Positions 8,720 through 18,654 are shown, counted from the first letter of the stretch. The stretch is DNA of 64,000 nt from Aquamicrobium zhengzhouense (GCF_016124105.1 NZ_JADGMQ010000004.1:186001-250000); one strand, 5' to 3'. The notes: generated by a model from the sequence alone, not told the origin. Made by a program: numbers and translations.

Positions 8720-8730
8720 AGCACCGCCAT

Positions 8731-9720
8731 ATGAAATCGACCGCGCTACGGCTGATCGTGCTTGCCGTCCTGACCGCTATCGCCGCAGCACTCAGCTTCG
8801 GCTATCTGGGACGCATCCACCTGGCGCTGGACTCGTTTTCTCACTTCCGTGTGCATCTTGCGGTCTTGATGCTTTTCCTTGTTCCGATCCTGCTGCTCAT
8901 GCGCTTTCGGATGGAGGCATTGTTCGCCATCGCGCTGGGCGGACTGTCACTGGGCACAACGCTTTGGGAAGGCGCGGCTGCTACGCCCTCAGGTGTCAGC
9001 AGCAATCAATCGGGGCCCGTGTACCGGCTGCTCCACCTGAATGTTTACTATCGGAACCAGCAGCCTGAAGCGGTGCTCTCCCTGATTGGAGAACTCAAGC
9101 CGGACATCGTCACGCTTAACGAAGTCACGCGGGCATGGCACGAAAAGCTCTCCCTGTTGGAGCACACGTATCCCTATTCGATGTTCTGCCCCAAGCCGCG
9201 CGACGTAGGTGGCACCGCTGTTCTGTCACGCCGTCCATTCGCGCAGGGATTCCACCCGAAATGCGCAGCCAAGGGTGACGTCGCGCATCTGCGCTACGAT
9301 TTCTCCGGCCAGTCCGTAGACATTCTTGCTGTCCACCTTGGATGGCCGTGGCCCTTCCATCAGCAGCACCAACTGCCACGGATCCTACCGCTCATGAATG
9401 ATGTAGGCCCAACCGCGATCATTGCAGGTGATCTCAATTCAGCCCCCTGGAGCTATTCCGCCCGCGCCCTGGCAGGTGCTGCGGGATCCACGATCCTGCG
9501 CGGAGCCGGCTCCACCTACCTGCACGAATTCGCGCCGGACTGGATGCGTAGCTCCATCGGGCTGCCGATCGACCATGTGATGACGAAAGGCGCGGTCATT
9601 CCGCGAAAACTCGAAAGCACGTATGGCGGTAACTCAGATCACCTTCCCCTGCTTTTCGAGTTCTCCCTGCTCCCAGAAGAAAAGCCCGCCGAGATCCTGC
9701 AGGCTTTCGTAAATCGCTAG
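8731..9720 (+). CDS. Membrane-anchored endonuclease/exonuclease/phosphatase (EEP) family hydrolase
   Basis: 329 aa. Residues 1-90 hold three hydrophobic helices, giving an inner-membrane anchor; the rest is an EEP (DNase I-like) domain probably facing the periplasm. Metal and catalytic motifs are visible: LHLNVYYRN, DIVTLNEV (Glu ligand), GDLNSAPWS, GLPIDHVM and the final SDHLPLLFEF (Asp-His pair). Family members cleave phosphodiesters in nucleic acids or lipids; the substrate is unknown. The ATG at 8731 follows the amn stop by 11 bases, so both may be one transcript. Confidence 0.8.
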   Translation: MKSTALRLIVLAVLTAIAAALSFGYLGRIHLALDSFSHFRVHLAVLMLFLVPILLLMRFRMEALFAIALGGLSLGTTLWEGAAATPSGVSSNQSGPVYRLLHLNVYYRNQQPEAVLSLIGELKPDIVTLNEVTRAWHEKLSLLEHTYPYSMFCPKPRDVGGTAVLSRRPFAQGFHPKCAAKGDVAHLRYDFSGQSVDILAVHLGWPWPFHQQHQLPRILPLMNDVGPTAIIAGDLNSAPWSYSARALAGAAGSTILRGAGSTYLHEFAPDWMRSSIGLPIDHVMTKGAVIPRKLESTYGGNSDHLPLLFEFSLLPEEKPAEILQAFVNR

Positions 9721-9755
9721 ACGGAGGAAGGCTTCGGCTTTGCCGCTAACCTCCC

Positions 9756-11435
9756 CTACATGTTCGGGTAGACAGGCCCCTCGCCGCCCTGTGGCGGGAC
9801 CCAGTTGATGTTCTGGTTCGGGTCCTTGATGTCACACGTCTTGCAGTGGACGCAGTTCTGCGCGTTGATCACGAAACGAACGTCAATACCGATCTTGTCC
9901 GCCGCCGCATTGCCGTCAGCATCGACCCACTCATAAACGCCCGCCGGGCAGTAGCGGGTCGAGGGACCAGCAAAGACGTCGTGCTCCGAACGCTTCTGCA
10001 GTTCCATATCCTTGACCTGAAGGTGGATCGGCTGATCCTCTTCATGGTTGGTGTTCGACAAGAATACGGACGACAGACGATCGAAGGTCAGAACGCCATC
10101 TGGCTTCGGATAATCGATCTTCTTGTGCTTCGATGCCGGCTCAAGCGATTCAGCGTCCGTCTTGCCGTGCTTCATCGTGCCGAATGGCGAGAAGCCCAGC
10201 AGGGAATTCAGCCACATGTCGAGGCCGCCAAGCCCCACCCCAAGCCACAGGCCGAACTTCGACCAGAGCGGCTTCACGTTGCGGACCTTCTTCAGATCCT
10301 TGCCGATATCGCTGCCGCGCCAGGCTTCCTCGTAGCCCGCAAGCTCATCATAGGCGCGCCCAGCCGCAATCGCTTCTGCCACATGCTCCGCCGCGAGCAT
10401 GCCCGACAGCACTGCGTTGTGCGAACCCTTGATGCGCGGCACGTTGACGAGACCAGCCGAGCAACCGATCAGCGCGCCGCCCGGGAAAGTCAGCTTCGGC
10501 ACCGACTGGTAGCCACCCTCAGTGATCGCGCGTGCACCGTAGGAGATGCGCTTTGCGCCTTCGAAGGTTGGCGAAATCGCGGGATGCGTCTTGAAGCGCT
10601 GGAATTCCTCGAAAGGCGAGAGATACGGGTTCTTGTAGTTGAGGTGGACGACGAAGCCGACCGCAACCATGTTGTCTTCAAGATGATAGAGAAACGAGCC
10701 GCCACCGGTCTCACCACCAAGTGGCCAGCCAAACGAGTGCTGCACCAGGCCCTGCTTGTGATTTTCCGGTTTGACCTGCCAGAGCTCCTTGAGGCCGATG
10801 CCGTACTTCTGCGGCTCGCGTTCTTCTGCAAGCCCGTAGCGGTGGATAAGCTGCTTGGCGAGCGAGCCCCGTACGCCTTCACCGATCAGCACATATTTGC
10901 CGAGCAGCGCCATCCCGGGGGCGAAATTTGGGCCTTGTGAGCCGTCGCGCTCCACGCCCATGTCGCCGGTGATCACACCGGTAACCGCGCCCTCCTCGTT
11001 ATACATGAGGTCGGCTGCTGCAAATCCCGGATAGATTTCAACGCCCAGCGCCTCGGCATGGCCCGCCAGCCAGCGGCAGACATTGCCCAGCGAGACGATG
11101 TAATTGCCGTGATTGTTCATCAGCGGCGGCATCAGGAAATTCGGCAGTCGCAGCGATCCTGCCGGCCCGAGTAGCATGAAGTGGTCAGCCGTGACGGGCG
11201 TCTTGAAGGGGTGATCGCTCTCCTCGCGCCACTCTGGCAGCAGACGATCAATACCGATCGGGTCGACGACCGCACCCGAGAGAATGTGAGCGCCAACTTC
11301 GCCGCCCTTTTCAAGCACGACGACAGACAGATCGGGATTCAACTGCTTCAGTCGGATCGCAGCAGACAGACCAGCCGGTCCTGCCCCCACAATCACAACG
11401 TCGAATTCCATGCTCTCCCGTTCGATCTCGCTCAT
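9756..11435 (-). CDS. Electron transfer flavoprotein-ubiquinone oxidoreductase
   Basis: 559 aa, membrane-associated. It passes electrons from ETF, reduced by acyl-CoA and other dehydrogenases, to ubiquinone. The N-terminal FAD site DVVIVGAGPAGLSAAIRLKQ, the family segment GEVGAHILSGAVVDP, and the C-terminal 4Fe-4S ferredoxin part (RYCPAGVYEW, NAQNCVHCKTCDIKDPNQNI and the end EGPVYPNM) are all present. The start at 11435 is chosen because GGGAG stands six bases before it and the FAD motif follows directly; longer upstream readings add only low-complexity sequence. It supports fatty-acid and leucine oxidation, matching the carboxylase nearby. Confidence 0.95.
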   Translation of the reverse strand: MSEIERESMEFDVVIVGAGPAGLSAAIRLKQLNPDLSVVVLEKGGEVGAHILSGAVVDPIGIDRLLPEWREESDHPFKTPVTADHFMLLGPAGSLRLPNFLMPPLMNNHGNYIVSLGNVCRWLAGHAEALGVEIYPGFAAADLMYNEEGAVTGVITGDMGVERDGSQGPNFAPGMALLGKYVLIGEGVRGSLAKQLIHRYGLAEEREPQKYGIGLKELWQVKPENHKQGLVQHSFGWPLGGETGGGSFLYHLEDNMVAVGFVVHLNYKNPYLSPFEEFQRFKTHPAISPTFEGAKRISYGARAITEGGYQSVPKLTFPGGALIGCSAGLVNVPRIKGSHNAVLSGMLAAEHVAEAIAAGRAYDELAGYEEAWRGSDIGKDLKKVRNVKPLWSKFGLWLGVGLGGLDMWLNSLLGFSPFGTMKHGKTDAESLEPASKHKKIDYPKPDGVLTFDRLSSVFLSNTNHEEDQPIHLQVKDMELQKRSEHDVFAGPSTRYCPAGVYEWVDADGNAAADKIGIDVRFVINAQNCVHCKTCDIKDPNQNINWVPPQGGEGPVYPNM

Positions 11436-11630
11436 CAATCGCTCCCTTGCGTATGCCCGTCGGCAACCTGTGTAGCGCTCATAGCCTATAGCTTCCCCGC
11501 GGGAAACACTCGATATTACTGGATCTATCGCAAGGTGTTCTTCCAAGCCGGCTTTTGCGGTGCCCATCATAAGAGCGGAGAAGTATTCGCAGGTGCTTGA
11601 AGGAAACCGTGCCGCAGGCGACAATGGGGC

Positions 11631-12482
11631 ATGCTTACTGCAGACCCGACTGAGCCCCTCCCCGATCTCGCCGACCTGTTGCGCTTCTACGCCGAAGCGG
11701 GCGTCGATGAACCGTTGCTGGAAGAGGCCGTTGACCGCTTCGCAGAGCAGGCGGCGGCTCGAAGCGCTGCGGTTGCAGCTTTCACAAAGCCAGCTTCAAA
11801 CGCAACCCCGACTGCAGCAGCCGCTCGCACCACATCCGCACCTGTTCTCCCGGATGAAGAACAGGTTGCCCGTGCACGCGAACTCGCTGCCAGCGCTCAA
11901 TCTCTTGAAGAGTTGCGCAATCTGCTCGCAAGCTTCGACGGCTGCAATCTGAAGCTTACTGCAAAGAGCCTCGTTTTCGCAGACGGAAATCCGCAGCCGG
12001 ATATCATGCTGGTCGGTGAAGCGCCTGGTCGCGACGAGGACATTGAGGGTCTTCCCTTCGCTGGAAAATCTGGCCGCTTGTTGGACGCAATGCTTGCCGC
12101 AATTGGCGCATCGCGAACCACCAATGCCTACATCGCCAACGTCGTTCCTTGGCGTCCTCCAGGGAACCGCAACCCCACCCCCCTCGAGACAGAGATCTGC
12201 CGCCCCTTCATCGAGCGACAGATCGAACTTGCCCGTCCGAAAATCCTTATCGCGCTTGGCGGCCCCTCGGCCAAGGTTCTCCTCAACGCGAATGAAGGTA
12301 TCTTGCGCCTGAGGGGCAATTGGAAGGTGCACAAGACCGCGTCCGGCATCGACATCCCTGCCATGCCGACACTCCATCCCGCATATCTTCTGCGCAATCC
12401 GGCGCACAAGAAGCTCGCCTGGCGCGACCTTCTGGACGTGGCCAACAAGCTGGATGAGTTAAAGGCCGGAGCAAACGAATAA
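11631..12482 (+). CDS. Uracil-DNA glycosylase, family 4/5-like
   Basis: 283 aa. It removes uracil from DNA in base excision repair. Residues 1-75 are an acidic and Ala/Pro-rich extension; the catalytic domain has motif A GEAPGRDEDIEGLPFAGKSG followed by RLLD, YIANVVPWRPPGNRNPT, and the C-terminal HPAYLLRNP motif. Family 4 enzymes usually bind a 4Fe-4S cluster through four cysteines; here only two cysteines exist in the whole protein (in FDGCNLK and ETEICRP), so the cluster is probably absent. It ends one base before the convergent EamA gene. Confidence 0.85.
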   Translation: MLTADPTEPLPDLADLLRFYAEAGVDEPLLEEAVDRFAEQAAARSAAVAAFTKPASNATPTAAAARTTSAPVLPDEEQVARARELAASAQSLEELRNLLASFDGCNLKLTAKSLVFADGNPQPDIMLVGEAPGRDEDIEGLPFAGKSGRLLDAMLAAIGASRTTNAYIANVVPWRPPGNRNPTPLETEICRPFIERQIELARPKILIALGGPSAKVLLNANEGILRLRGNWKVHKTASGIDIPAMPTLHPAYLLRNPAHKKLAWRDLLDVANKLDELKAGANE

Positions 12483-13445
12483 TTATTGCGGCGGCAGAAC
12501 CTTGCGAACCTTCGCCCGTTGAAGCCCGAGCTGACGCTCGCGCAGCACAATGAATATTCCAGAGCCAATCACGATGGCGCCGCCTACCAGGGTATAGATC
12601 GTCGGCAGTTCCCCGAACACCAGATAGGCAAAGATGATCGCCAGCATCAGCGATGTGTACTCGAACGGTGCCACCACGGACGCTTCGGCAAAGCGATAAG
12701 CCTCCGTCATCATCATCTGTGCGACACCGCCGCAAATGCCGGCACCGATCAAGGCGGCGATCTGGTACGGTGACAAACTAAGCCAGCCCAGCGGATAGGT
12801 GCAAAGCGCAACCACAGAAGCGCTCGCGGAAAACCAGACCACAATCGTTGAAGTTCGCTCTGTGTGAACGAGCCTGCGAACCAGCAGCATCGCCGTCGCG
12901 GACATCGCCGCTGCAGCAAAAGCTGCAAAAACGCCGATGGTTTGCCGGGAGTCCATTACCGCTTCTCCGGAAAACAGCGTCAGCTTGGGCCAGGACACAA
13001 CGATGACGCCGCACAGTCCCACGACAACCGCGGCCCAGCGATAGATGCGTATGGTCTCGCCCATGAACATCGCGCTGAACACGACCACAAACAAAGGTTG
13101 TGCGTAGTTCAACGTCACCGCATCCGGAAGGGGCAGCCGCGTGAGCGCGAAAAATCCGAGAGTCATGGACGCGACCCCCACGAGGCCGCGCGTGATGTGG
13201 CCCACCGGATTTTTGGTCCGGAATGAGCCGGCCAAATTCCCCTGCCACCACAGGATCAGAAGAACTGGCGGTATGGCAAAGAACGAACGGTAGAAGACAA
13301 TCTGACCGGCGGGAACGTCGCCGGCCACTTTGATGAGGCCGCTCATCATGACAAAAACGGCGACCGATGCGATCTTCAAAAGAATGCCACGGAGAGGGTT
13401 TTCCGCGTTTATCGCATTCAGATCCGGCAATCGGTTCCCCCTCAA
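12483..13445 (-). CDS. EamA/DMT family transporter
   Basis: About 320 aa with ten predicted membrane helices in two EamA repeats, the drug/metabolite transporter fold (FFALTRLPLPDAVTLNYAQP and APFEYTSLMLAIIFAYLVFG mark the ends of the repeats). Probable inner-membrane exporter of amino acids or other small metabolites; substrate unknown. The TTG at 13445 overlaps the TGA of the upstream oxidase gene as TTGA, suggesting coupling. A second in-frame TTG at 13430 has a better ribosome site (AGGGGG, six bases) and may be the true start. Confidence 0.85.
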   Translation of the reverse strand: MRGNRLPDLNAINAENPLRGILLKIASVAVFVMMSGLIKVAGDVPAGQIVFYRSFFAIPPVLLILWWQGNLAGSFRTKNPVGHITRGLVGVASMTLGFFALTRLPLPDAVTLNYAQPLFVVVFSAMFMGETIRIYRWAAVVVGLCGVIVVSWPKLTLFSGEAVMDSRQTIGVFAAFAAAAMSATAMLLVRRLVHTERTSTIVVWFSASASVVALCTYPLGWLSLSPYQIAALIGAGICGGVAQMMMTEAYRFAEASVVAPFEYTSLMLAIIFAYLVFGELPTIYTLVGGAIVIGSGIFIVLRERQLGLQRAKVRKVLPPQ

Positions 13446-15715
13446 TTCCGCGCAGTGGCCTCCTGGATCGCAGTCCAGACGCGATTCGGCACCGCAGGCA
13501 TCTCGATATGGGATATTCCGTATGCTCTGTGAAGAGCATCTGTCACCGCGTTCATCACCGCCGGTGCCGCTCCGATCGTCCCCGCTTCTCCCGCCCCCTT
13601 GATGCCCATCTCATTGGTCGTGGATGGAACATGGCGGGTCGAAAAGTCGAAGTGAGGGAAATCGTCAGCGCGCGGCATGCAATAGTCCATGAAGGTCGCA
13701 GTGATGAGCTGACCATCCTCGCCATAGACCGTGTCTTCCAGCAGTGCCTGTCCAATGCCCTGCGCGATGCCACCATGCACCTGGCCAGCAAGAAGGATCG
13801 GGTTCACCGTGATGCCGAAATCATCCACGCTGACATATCCGACCACGTCGATCTTGCCGGTCTCAGGATCGATCTCAACCTCGCAGATGTGGGTTCCGTT
13901 CGGATAGGTTGCCTCGTCCTGAAAGAATTCACCGAAGCCCTTAAGGTCGTCAGGGGCCTTCGCCGCCTTGGCGATGGCTGAGAAGTCGATGCGGCGGTCT
14001 GTGCCGACGATCCGCGCCTCGCCGCTGACGAGTTCAATGTCACCCGCCGACGCCTCGAGCTCATCAGCCGCGATCTTGCGGATCTTTTCCGCGAGGTTCT
14101 CACCCGCTTTGGCCGCCGACACACCGCCCAGCGGGATCGAGCGGGAGCCGCCGGTTCCGCCGCCCTTCGGCAGCCTGTCGCTGTCGCCCTGGATCACCTT
14201 GATGCGATCTATTTCAAGACCAAGCGTATCAGCGACAAACTGCGCGTACGCCGTGGCATGGCCTTGCCCGTTTGATTGTGTGCCAACGTCAAGCGTGACC
14301 GAGCCATCGTCTTCAAGCCGCACATGAACCGCCTCAGAGCCTGCGAAGGAGCAAGCCTCGACGTAAGTCGCCATGCCGATACCGCGAATTTTGCCGCGGG
14401 ATCTTGCTTCGTTGAGGCGCTCTTCAAAGCTGTCCCACCCGGCTCGTTCCATCGCCTTTTCCATATGTCCCGCAAACTCGCCGACATCGTACAGGCGTCC
14501 GGTCTGAGTGTGGTACGGGAACTGTTCAGGCTTGATGAAATTGCGGCGACGGATCTCGTGCGGCGTCAACTTCATCTCGCGTGCGCAGGCATCAACGAGC
14601 TTCTCAATCAGGTAGGCAGCCTCGGGGCGGCCAGCGCCACGATAGGCATCCAGCGGCACCGTGTTGGTGTAAACACCAAGGATCGAAACATCGAGCGCCT
14701 GGATGTCGTAAACGCCTGTCGACATGGTCGCCCCGACGAAGGGGATGAGCGGCCCCACCTGGTGCGCATAGGCACCAAGGTTGGCAATCAGCTTCACGCG
14801 AAGGCCGAGGAAGCGACCCTCGCTGTCCATTGCCATCTCCGCCTCGGCGACATTATCGCGACCATGCGCATCAACCAGGAAATGTTCGGTCCGGTCGCCC
14901 GTCCACTTCACCGGGCGGCCCAATTGGCGAGCAGCCTCAAGCACCAGCGGATATTCGCGATATGTGCACGCCTTGGGACCAAAGCCGCCCCCTACATCCG
15001 GGGTGACGACGCGGAATTTTTCCTGCGGCAGATTGAAGACCTGTTCCGCCAGTATGCGTCTCATCGAAAAGACGCCCTGTGAACCTGTCGTCAGAACAAA
15101 TCGCTCTTCGTCTGCCAACCACTCGCCAATCGCAGCGCGTGGCTCCATGTAGTTGGACACAAGGCGGTTATTGGTAAACCGGATCGAAGTAACGTGATCT
15201 GCCTTTTCGAACGCAGCATTGGTGCGCTCTTCGTCTCCCAGCTTGTATTCGAATGCCCTGTCGGTCGAGGTGGCCGTATCAGCAATGGCCTCTTCGGCTT
15301 CAAAGTCGATCTCAATCAGTTCCGCGGCGTCCTGAGCCTGCGCGCGCGTCTCGGCGACGATGAATGCAACAGCGTCACCCACATGCTCGACACGGTCCCG
15401 GCAAAGGATCGGAATGTCACGGGTAGGTGCTTTGGTTCCGTCGGGTTGCGGCATCATCAGCGTCGACTTGATGTCGCCAAGATGAGCAACGTCCGCACCG
15501 GTCAGCACGAGATGCACACCTTCCGCCTCTCGTGCGGCCTCAGTCGAGTTTATCGTGAAGGTACCCTTGGCAACGGGTGACCGCAGAACATAGCCGTGCA
15601 GCATCCCCTCGCGGGTCAGATCATCGGTGTAACGCCCCCTGCCCGTGATGAATGCCGTGTCTTCCAGACGCAGCACAGAGGCTCCCACTCCGAACTTCGG
15701 CGTAATAACGGTCAT
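13442..15715 (-). CDS. Xanthine dehydrogenase family molybdopterin-binding (large) subunit
   Basis: 757 aa, cytoplasmic, homologous to the large subunits of CO/xanthine dehydrogenases. Visible family features are GRGRYTDDL near the start, the molybdopterin-binding TPDVGGGFGPKA, DAYRGAGRPEAAYLIE, GTQSNGQGHATAYAQ and the active-site glutamate in GIKGAGEAGTIGAAP. The CO-dehydrogenase active-site loop AYxCSFR is absent, so it is not a true CoxL. No FAD-binding or 2Fe-2S subunit gene lies beside it, which is unusual because this subunit needs both. ATG 15715 has a strong GGAGGA. It is probably co-transcribed with the EamA gene. Confidence 0.87.
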   Translation of the reverse strand: MTVITPKFGVGASVLRLEDTAFITGRGRYTDDLTREGMLHGYVLRSPVAKGTFTINSTEAAREAEGVHLVLTGADVAHLGDIKSTLMMPQPDGTKAPTRDIPILCRDRVEHVGDAVAFIVAETRAQAQDAAELIEIDFEAEEAIADTATSTDRAFEYKLGDEERTNAAFEKADHVTSIRFTNNRLVSNYMEPRAAIGEWLADEERFVLTTGSQGVFSMRRILAEQVFNLPQEKFRVVTPDVGGGFGPKACTYREYPLVLEAARQLGRPVKWTGDRTEHFLVDAHGRDNVAEAEMAMDSEGRFLGLRVKLIANLGAYAHQVGPLIPFVGATMSTGVYDIQALDVSILGVYTNTVPLDAYRGAGRPEAAYLIEKLVDACAREMKLTPHEIRRRNFIKPEQFPYHTQTGRLYDVGEFAGHMEKAMERAGWDSFEERLNEARSRGKIRGIGMATYVEACSFAGSEAVHVRLEDDGSVTLDVGTQSNGQGHATAYAQFVADTLGLEIDRIKVIQGDSDRLPKGGGTGGSRSIPLGGVSAAKAGENLAEKIRKIAADELEASAGDIELVSGEARIVGTDRRIDFSAIAKAAKAPDDLKGFGEFFQDEATYPNGTHICEVEIDPETGKIDVVGYVSVDDFGITVNPILLAGQVHGGIAQGIGQALLEDTVYGEDGQLITATFMDYCMPRADDFPHFDFSTRHVPSTTNEMGIKGAGEAGTIGAAPAVMNAVTDALHRAYGISHIEMPAVPNRVWTAIQEATARN

Positions 15716-15753
15716 GTTCTTCCTCCCACCGGGCCGATTCTCCCACCCGGCAC

Positions 15754-15765
15754 AATTGTATACAC
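15754..15765. promoter_or_regulatory. Possible operator between the oxidase gene and pepN
   Basis: In the 149-base divergent region, AATTGTATACAC contains the symmetric core GTATAC (15758-15763). Such cores are common in GntR-type operators, and on the minus strand TATACA could serve as a -10 box for the oxidase gene. This is pattern only. Confidence 0.25.
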
Positions 15766-15864
15766 TTTGCCTCAGTTTTGCCGAGGGACCAGATCATGTA
15801 AAGACCGACATGTGGGAATTGATGCGGCTTAACGAAAGCTGCGGTACGACAGGAAGTTCAGCCT

Positions 15865-18510
15865 ATGCGTCAGGATACAGGCCAGGTTTTTCGGATCGAA
15901 GACTACCGTCCGACGGACTACATCATTTCGCATACGAGGCTCGATTTCATCCTCTCGCCGCATGAAACCGTCGTCACGGCAGAGCTGGACATTCAGCGCC
16001 GCGCCAGCACGCCCGCCGGAACCCCACTTGTGCTTGATGGCGATGAACTCGAATGCGTAAGCGTCGAGATTGATGGCGAGAGCCTTCCCGAGGCCGCGTT
16101 TGAAGCTACGCCTCAGAAGCTGACCCTCCACGAACCGCCCTCTAAGGCTAAGTTCACGCTGCGCATTGTCACCAGGTTGGATCCGTCAAGCAATAGCACG
16201 CTGATGGGGCTTTACCTCTCGAGCGGAGTGTACTGCACCCAATGCGAGCCCGAGGGCTTTCGTCGCATAACCTACTTCCTTGATCGTCCAGACGTTCTGT
16301 CCATCTACACAGTGCGGGTGGAAGCTCCGGAGCAGACAGCTCCCGTCCTTCTTGCCAACGGCAACATGATCGAAAGCGGCAAGCTGGACGGCGGCAAGCA
16401 CTATGCCGTCTGGCACGACCCGTTCCCCAAGCCATCCTATCTGTTCGCGCTTGTCGCCGGCGATCTCGGCATGCTGCGCGACGAGTTTGTCACGTCCTCC
16501 GGTCACAAGGTCGACCTCGGCATTTACGTTGAGCATGGCAAGGAAAGCCGTGCCACCTACGCGATGGACGCTCTGAAGCGTTCGATGAAGTGGGACGAGG
16601 AGGTGTACGGCCTCGAATATGATCTCGACGTCTTCAACATCGTTGCAGTCAGCGATTTCAACATGGGGGCGATGGAGAACAAAGGCCTCAACATCTTCAA
16701 CGACAAATATGTCCTCGCAGACGAAACCACCGCCACCGACGCTGATTTCGCGAACATCGAAGCGATCATCGCCCACGAATATTTTCACAACTGGACCGGA
16801 AACCGCATCACCTGCCGCGACTGGTTCCAGCTCTGCCTCAAGGAAGGGTTGACCGTTTTCCGCGATCACGAGTTCTCTGCCGATCAGCGTTCGCGGGCAG
16901 TGAAGCGTATCGCGGAGGTCCGAACCCTGCGCGCGCACCAGTTTCCGGAGGATCAGGGTCCGCTGGCACATCCCGTCCGCCCGCGTCGCTACCGCGAGAT
17001 CAACAACTTCTATACGTCGACCGTTTACGAGAAAGGCTCTGAAGTCGTGCGGATGATCCGCACCATTCTCGGCCCGGACAAGTTTCGGGAGGGAATGGAT
17101 CTCTACATTCAGAGGCACGACGGAGACGCAGCGACAATCGAAGACTTCATCAAGGTTTTCGAGGAAGTCTCGGGCACGGACCTGTCGCAGTTCTCGCTGT
17201 GGTATCATCAGGCAGGCACGCCCAATGTCGCAATTTCGGCTTCCTATGATCCTGCGAAGCAGACATTCACGCTGGATATCGAGCAATCCGTTCCACCGAC
17301 ACCTTCCGAAACCCGCAAGCGCCCGATGCACATACCGTTGGCGTTTGGTCTGATCGGTCCCGACGGCGGCGATATAAAGCCGTCCGCGACAGACGGAGCG
17401 ACGGTGGCGAATGGCGTCATTCACATCAAGAAACGCAAACATACGGTGCATTTTCACGGCATCGCGTCTCGCCCTGTGCTGTCGATCAATCGCGGCTTTT
17501 CTGCACCGGTCACCATTGCCATGGAGCAGAGCGCCGAAGATCTGTTGTTCCTTGCCCGCAAGGACAGCGACCTGTTTGGCCGCTGGCAGGCACTCAGCCT
17601 CCTGTTCACCGAAGCTCTGGTGCAGGCCTTCCGTGCTGTTCGTGGACAGAAGACACCTGTCTTTGATGAAGGGCTCATCCGCGCGGCTGGCGAAATCGCT
17701 GCCGACACGGCGCTTGAGCCTGCCTTTCGCGCCCTGGCGCTTACCCTTCCGAGCGAAGCTGACATCGCAAGGGACATCGGCGCCAACATCGATCCCGCTG
17801 CAATCCATATAGCGCGCGAAGCCCTTCTGAAGGCCATCGCGGCTTCGAATGCAGAGGGCTTTGCCGAAATCTTTGACGCCATGAATTTGGAAGGGCCTTT
17901 CAGGCCGGATGCCGACAGCGCCGGACAGCGCGCGCTGCGCAACACGCTTCTCGACTATCTGTCGGTTGCTGACGGGAATGCCGATCGCGCTGCCACCCAA
18001 TACCGGACGGCCAGCAACATGACCGACAAGTCAGCGGCGCTTGCCATCCTTGCCCACCGTTTTGCCGAGGATCAGCGGTCCGCTGACGCGCTTGCGGATT
18101 TCGAGAGGAAGTTTGGTTCCGATCCGCTGGTCATGGACAAATGGTACCAGATCCAGGCGACCATTCCCGGCACAGCTGCTGTTGATCGGGTGAAGGCGCT
18201 GACCCAGCACAAGGGATTTTCACTGTCCAACCCGAACCGGGTGCGCGCGCTGATCGGCTCCTACTCCTCGATGAACCAGACAGGTTTCCACCAGGAGGAT
18301 GGTTCCGGATATCGCTTCTTTGCGGAAACGATCCTCCAAATCGACAAGGGCAATCCGCAGTTGGCAGCACGCCTGGCCACAGCGATGCGTTCCTGGCGCT
18401 CGCTGGAGCCGGTTCGACGGGAAGCGGCACGCGAAGCACTCACGATCATCGCCACCAGCAAGAACGTTTCCACCGATCTGCGCGATATCATCGAACGCAC
18501 TTTGGCCTGA
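15865..18510 (+). CDS. pepN: Aminopeptidase N (M1 family)
   Basis: An 881-residue cytoplasmic zinc aminopeptidase that trims N-terminal residues from peptides. It has the substrate motif GAMENKGLNIFN, the zinc site H304-EYF-H308 and Glu327 (HExxH-x18-E), a Tyr-containing NFYTSTVYEKGSEVVRMI segment, and the long C-terminal alpha domain of the E. coli-type PepN. Full length. ATG 15865 has AGGAAG upstream. It is divergent from the oxidase gene and followed after 144 bases by the pleC-like kinase. Confidence 0.95.
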   Translation: MRQDTGQVFRIEDYRPTDYIISHTRLDFILSPHETVVTAELDIQRRASTPAGTPLVLDGDELECVSVEIDGESLPEAAFEATPQKLTLHEPPSKAKFTLRIVTRLDPSSNSTLMGLYLSSGVYCTQCEPEGFRRITYFLDRPDVLSIYTVRVEAPEQTAPVLLANGNMIESGKLDGGKHYAVWHDPFPKPSYLFALVAGDLGMLRDEFVTSSGHKVDLGIYVEHGKESRATYAMDALKRSMKWDEEVYGLEYDLDVFNIVAVSDFNMGAMENKGLNIFNDKYVLADETTATDADFANIEAIIAHEYFHNWTGNRITCRDWFQLCLKEGLTVFRDHEFSADQRSRAVKRIAEVRTLRAHQFPEDQGPLAHPVRPRRYREINNFYTSTVYEKGSEVVRMIRTILGPDKFREGMDLYIQRHDGDAATIEDFIKVFEEVSGTDLSQFSLWYHQAGTPNVAISASYDPAKQTFTLDIEQSVPPTPSETRKRPMHIPLAFGLIGPDGGDIKPSATDGATVANGVIHIKKRKHTVHFHGIASRPVLSINRGFSAPVTIAMEQSAEDLLFLARKDSDLFGRWQALSLLFTEALVQAFRAVRGQKTPVFDEGLIRAAGEIAADTALEPAFRALALTLPSEADIARDIGANIDPAAIHIAREALLKAIAASNAEGFAEIFDAMNLEGPFRPDADSAGQRALRNTLLDYLSVADGNADRAATQYRTASNMTDKSAALAILAHRFAEDQRSADALADFERKFGSDPLVMDKWYQIQATIPGTAAVDRVKALTQHKGFSLSNPNRVRALIGSYSSMNQTGFHQEDGSGYRFFAETILQIDKGNPQLAARLATAMRSWRSLEPVRREAAREALTIIATSKNVSTDLRDIIERTLA

Positions 18511-18528
18511 GCCGCGCCTCGTCGCCTT

Positions 18529-18536
18529 ATGGTTAA
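18529..18536 (-). promoter_or_regulatory. CtrA-like half site upstream of the pleC-like gene
   Basis: The minus strand reads TTAACCAT, the form in which CtrA half sites are usually seen in rhizobia, 118 bases before the kinase start. A weaker TTAC lies six bases away, so the pair is imperfect relative to TTAA-N7-TTAA. Confidence 0.35.
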
Positions 18537-18654
18537 CGAATCGTAACTTTTTGTCTCGGGCCCACTGGACACAAGGAATCGCGTCTGATTCTTTAGGGAC
18601 GATTCGGATGTGCGGCGTTGCCGGGTCATCAGGTAAAAACGGGGAGCCATTATA

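Noticed and set aside
16186-18000. A 604-codon open frame on the minus strand opposite pepN
   Set aside because: It lies entirely antisense to a certain gene, has no recognisable domain, and follows from the high GC third positions of pepN.
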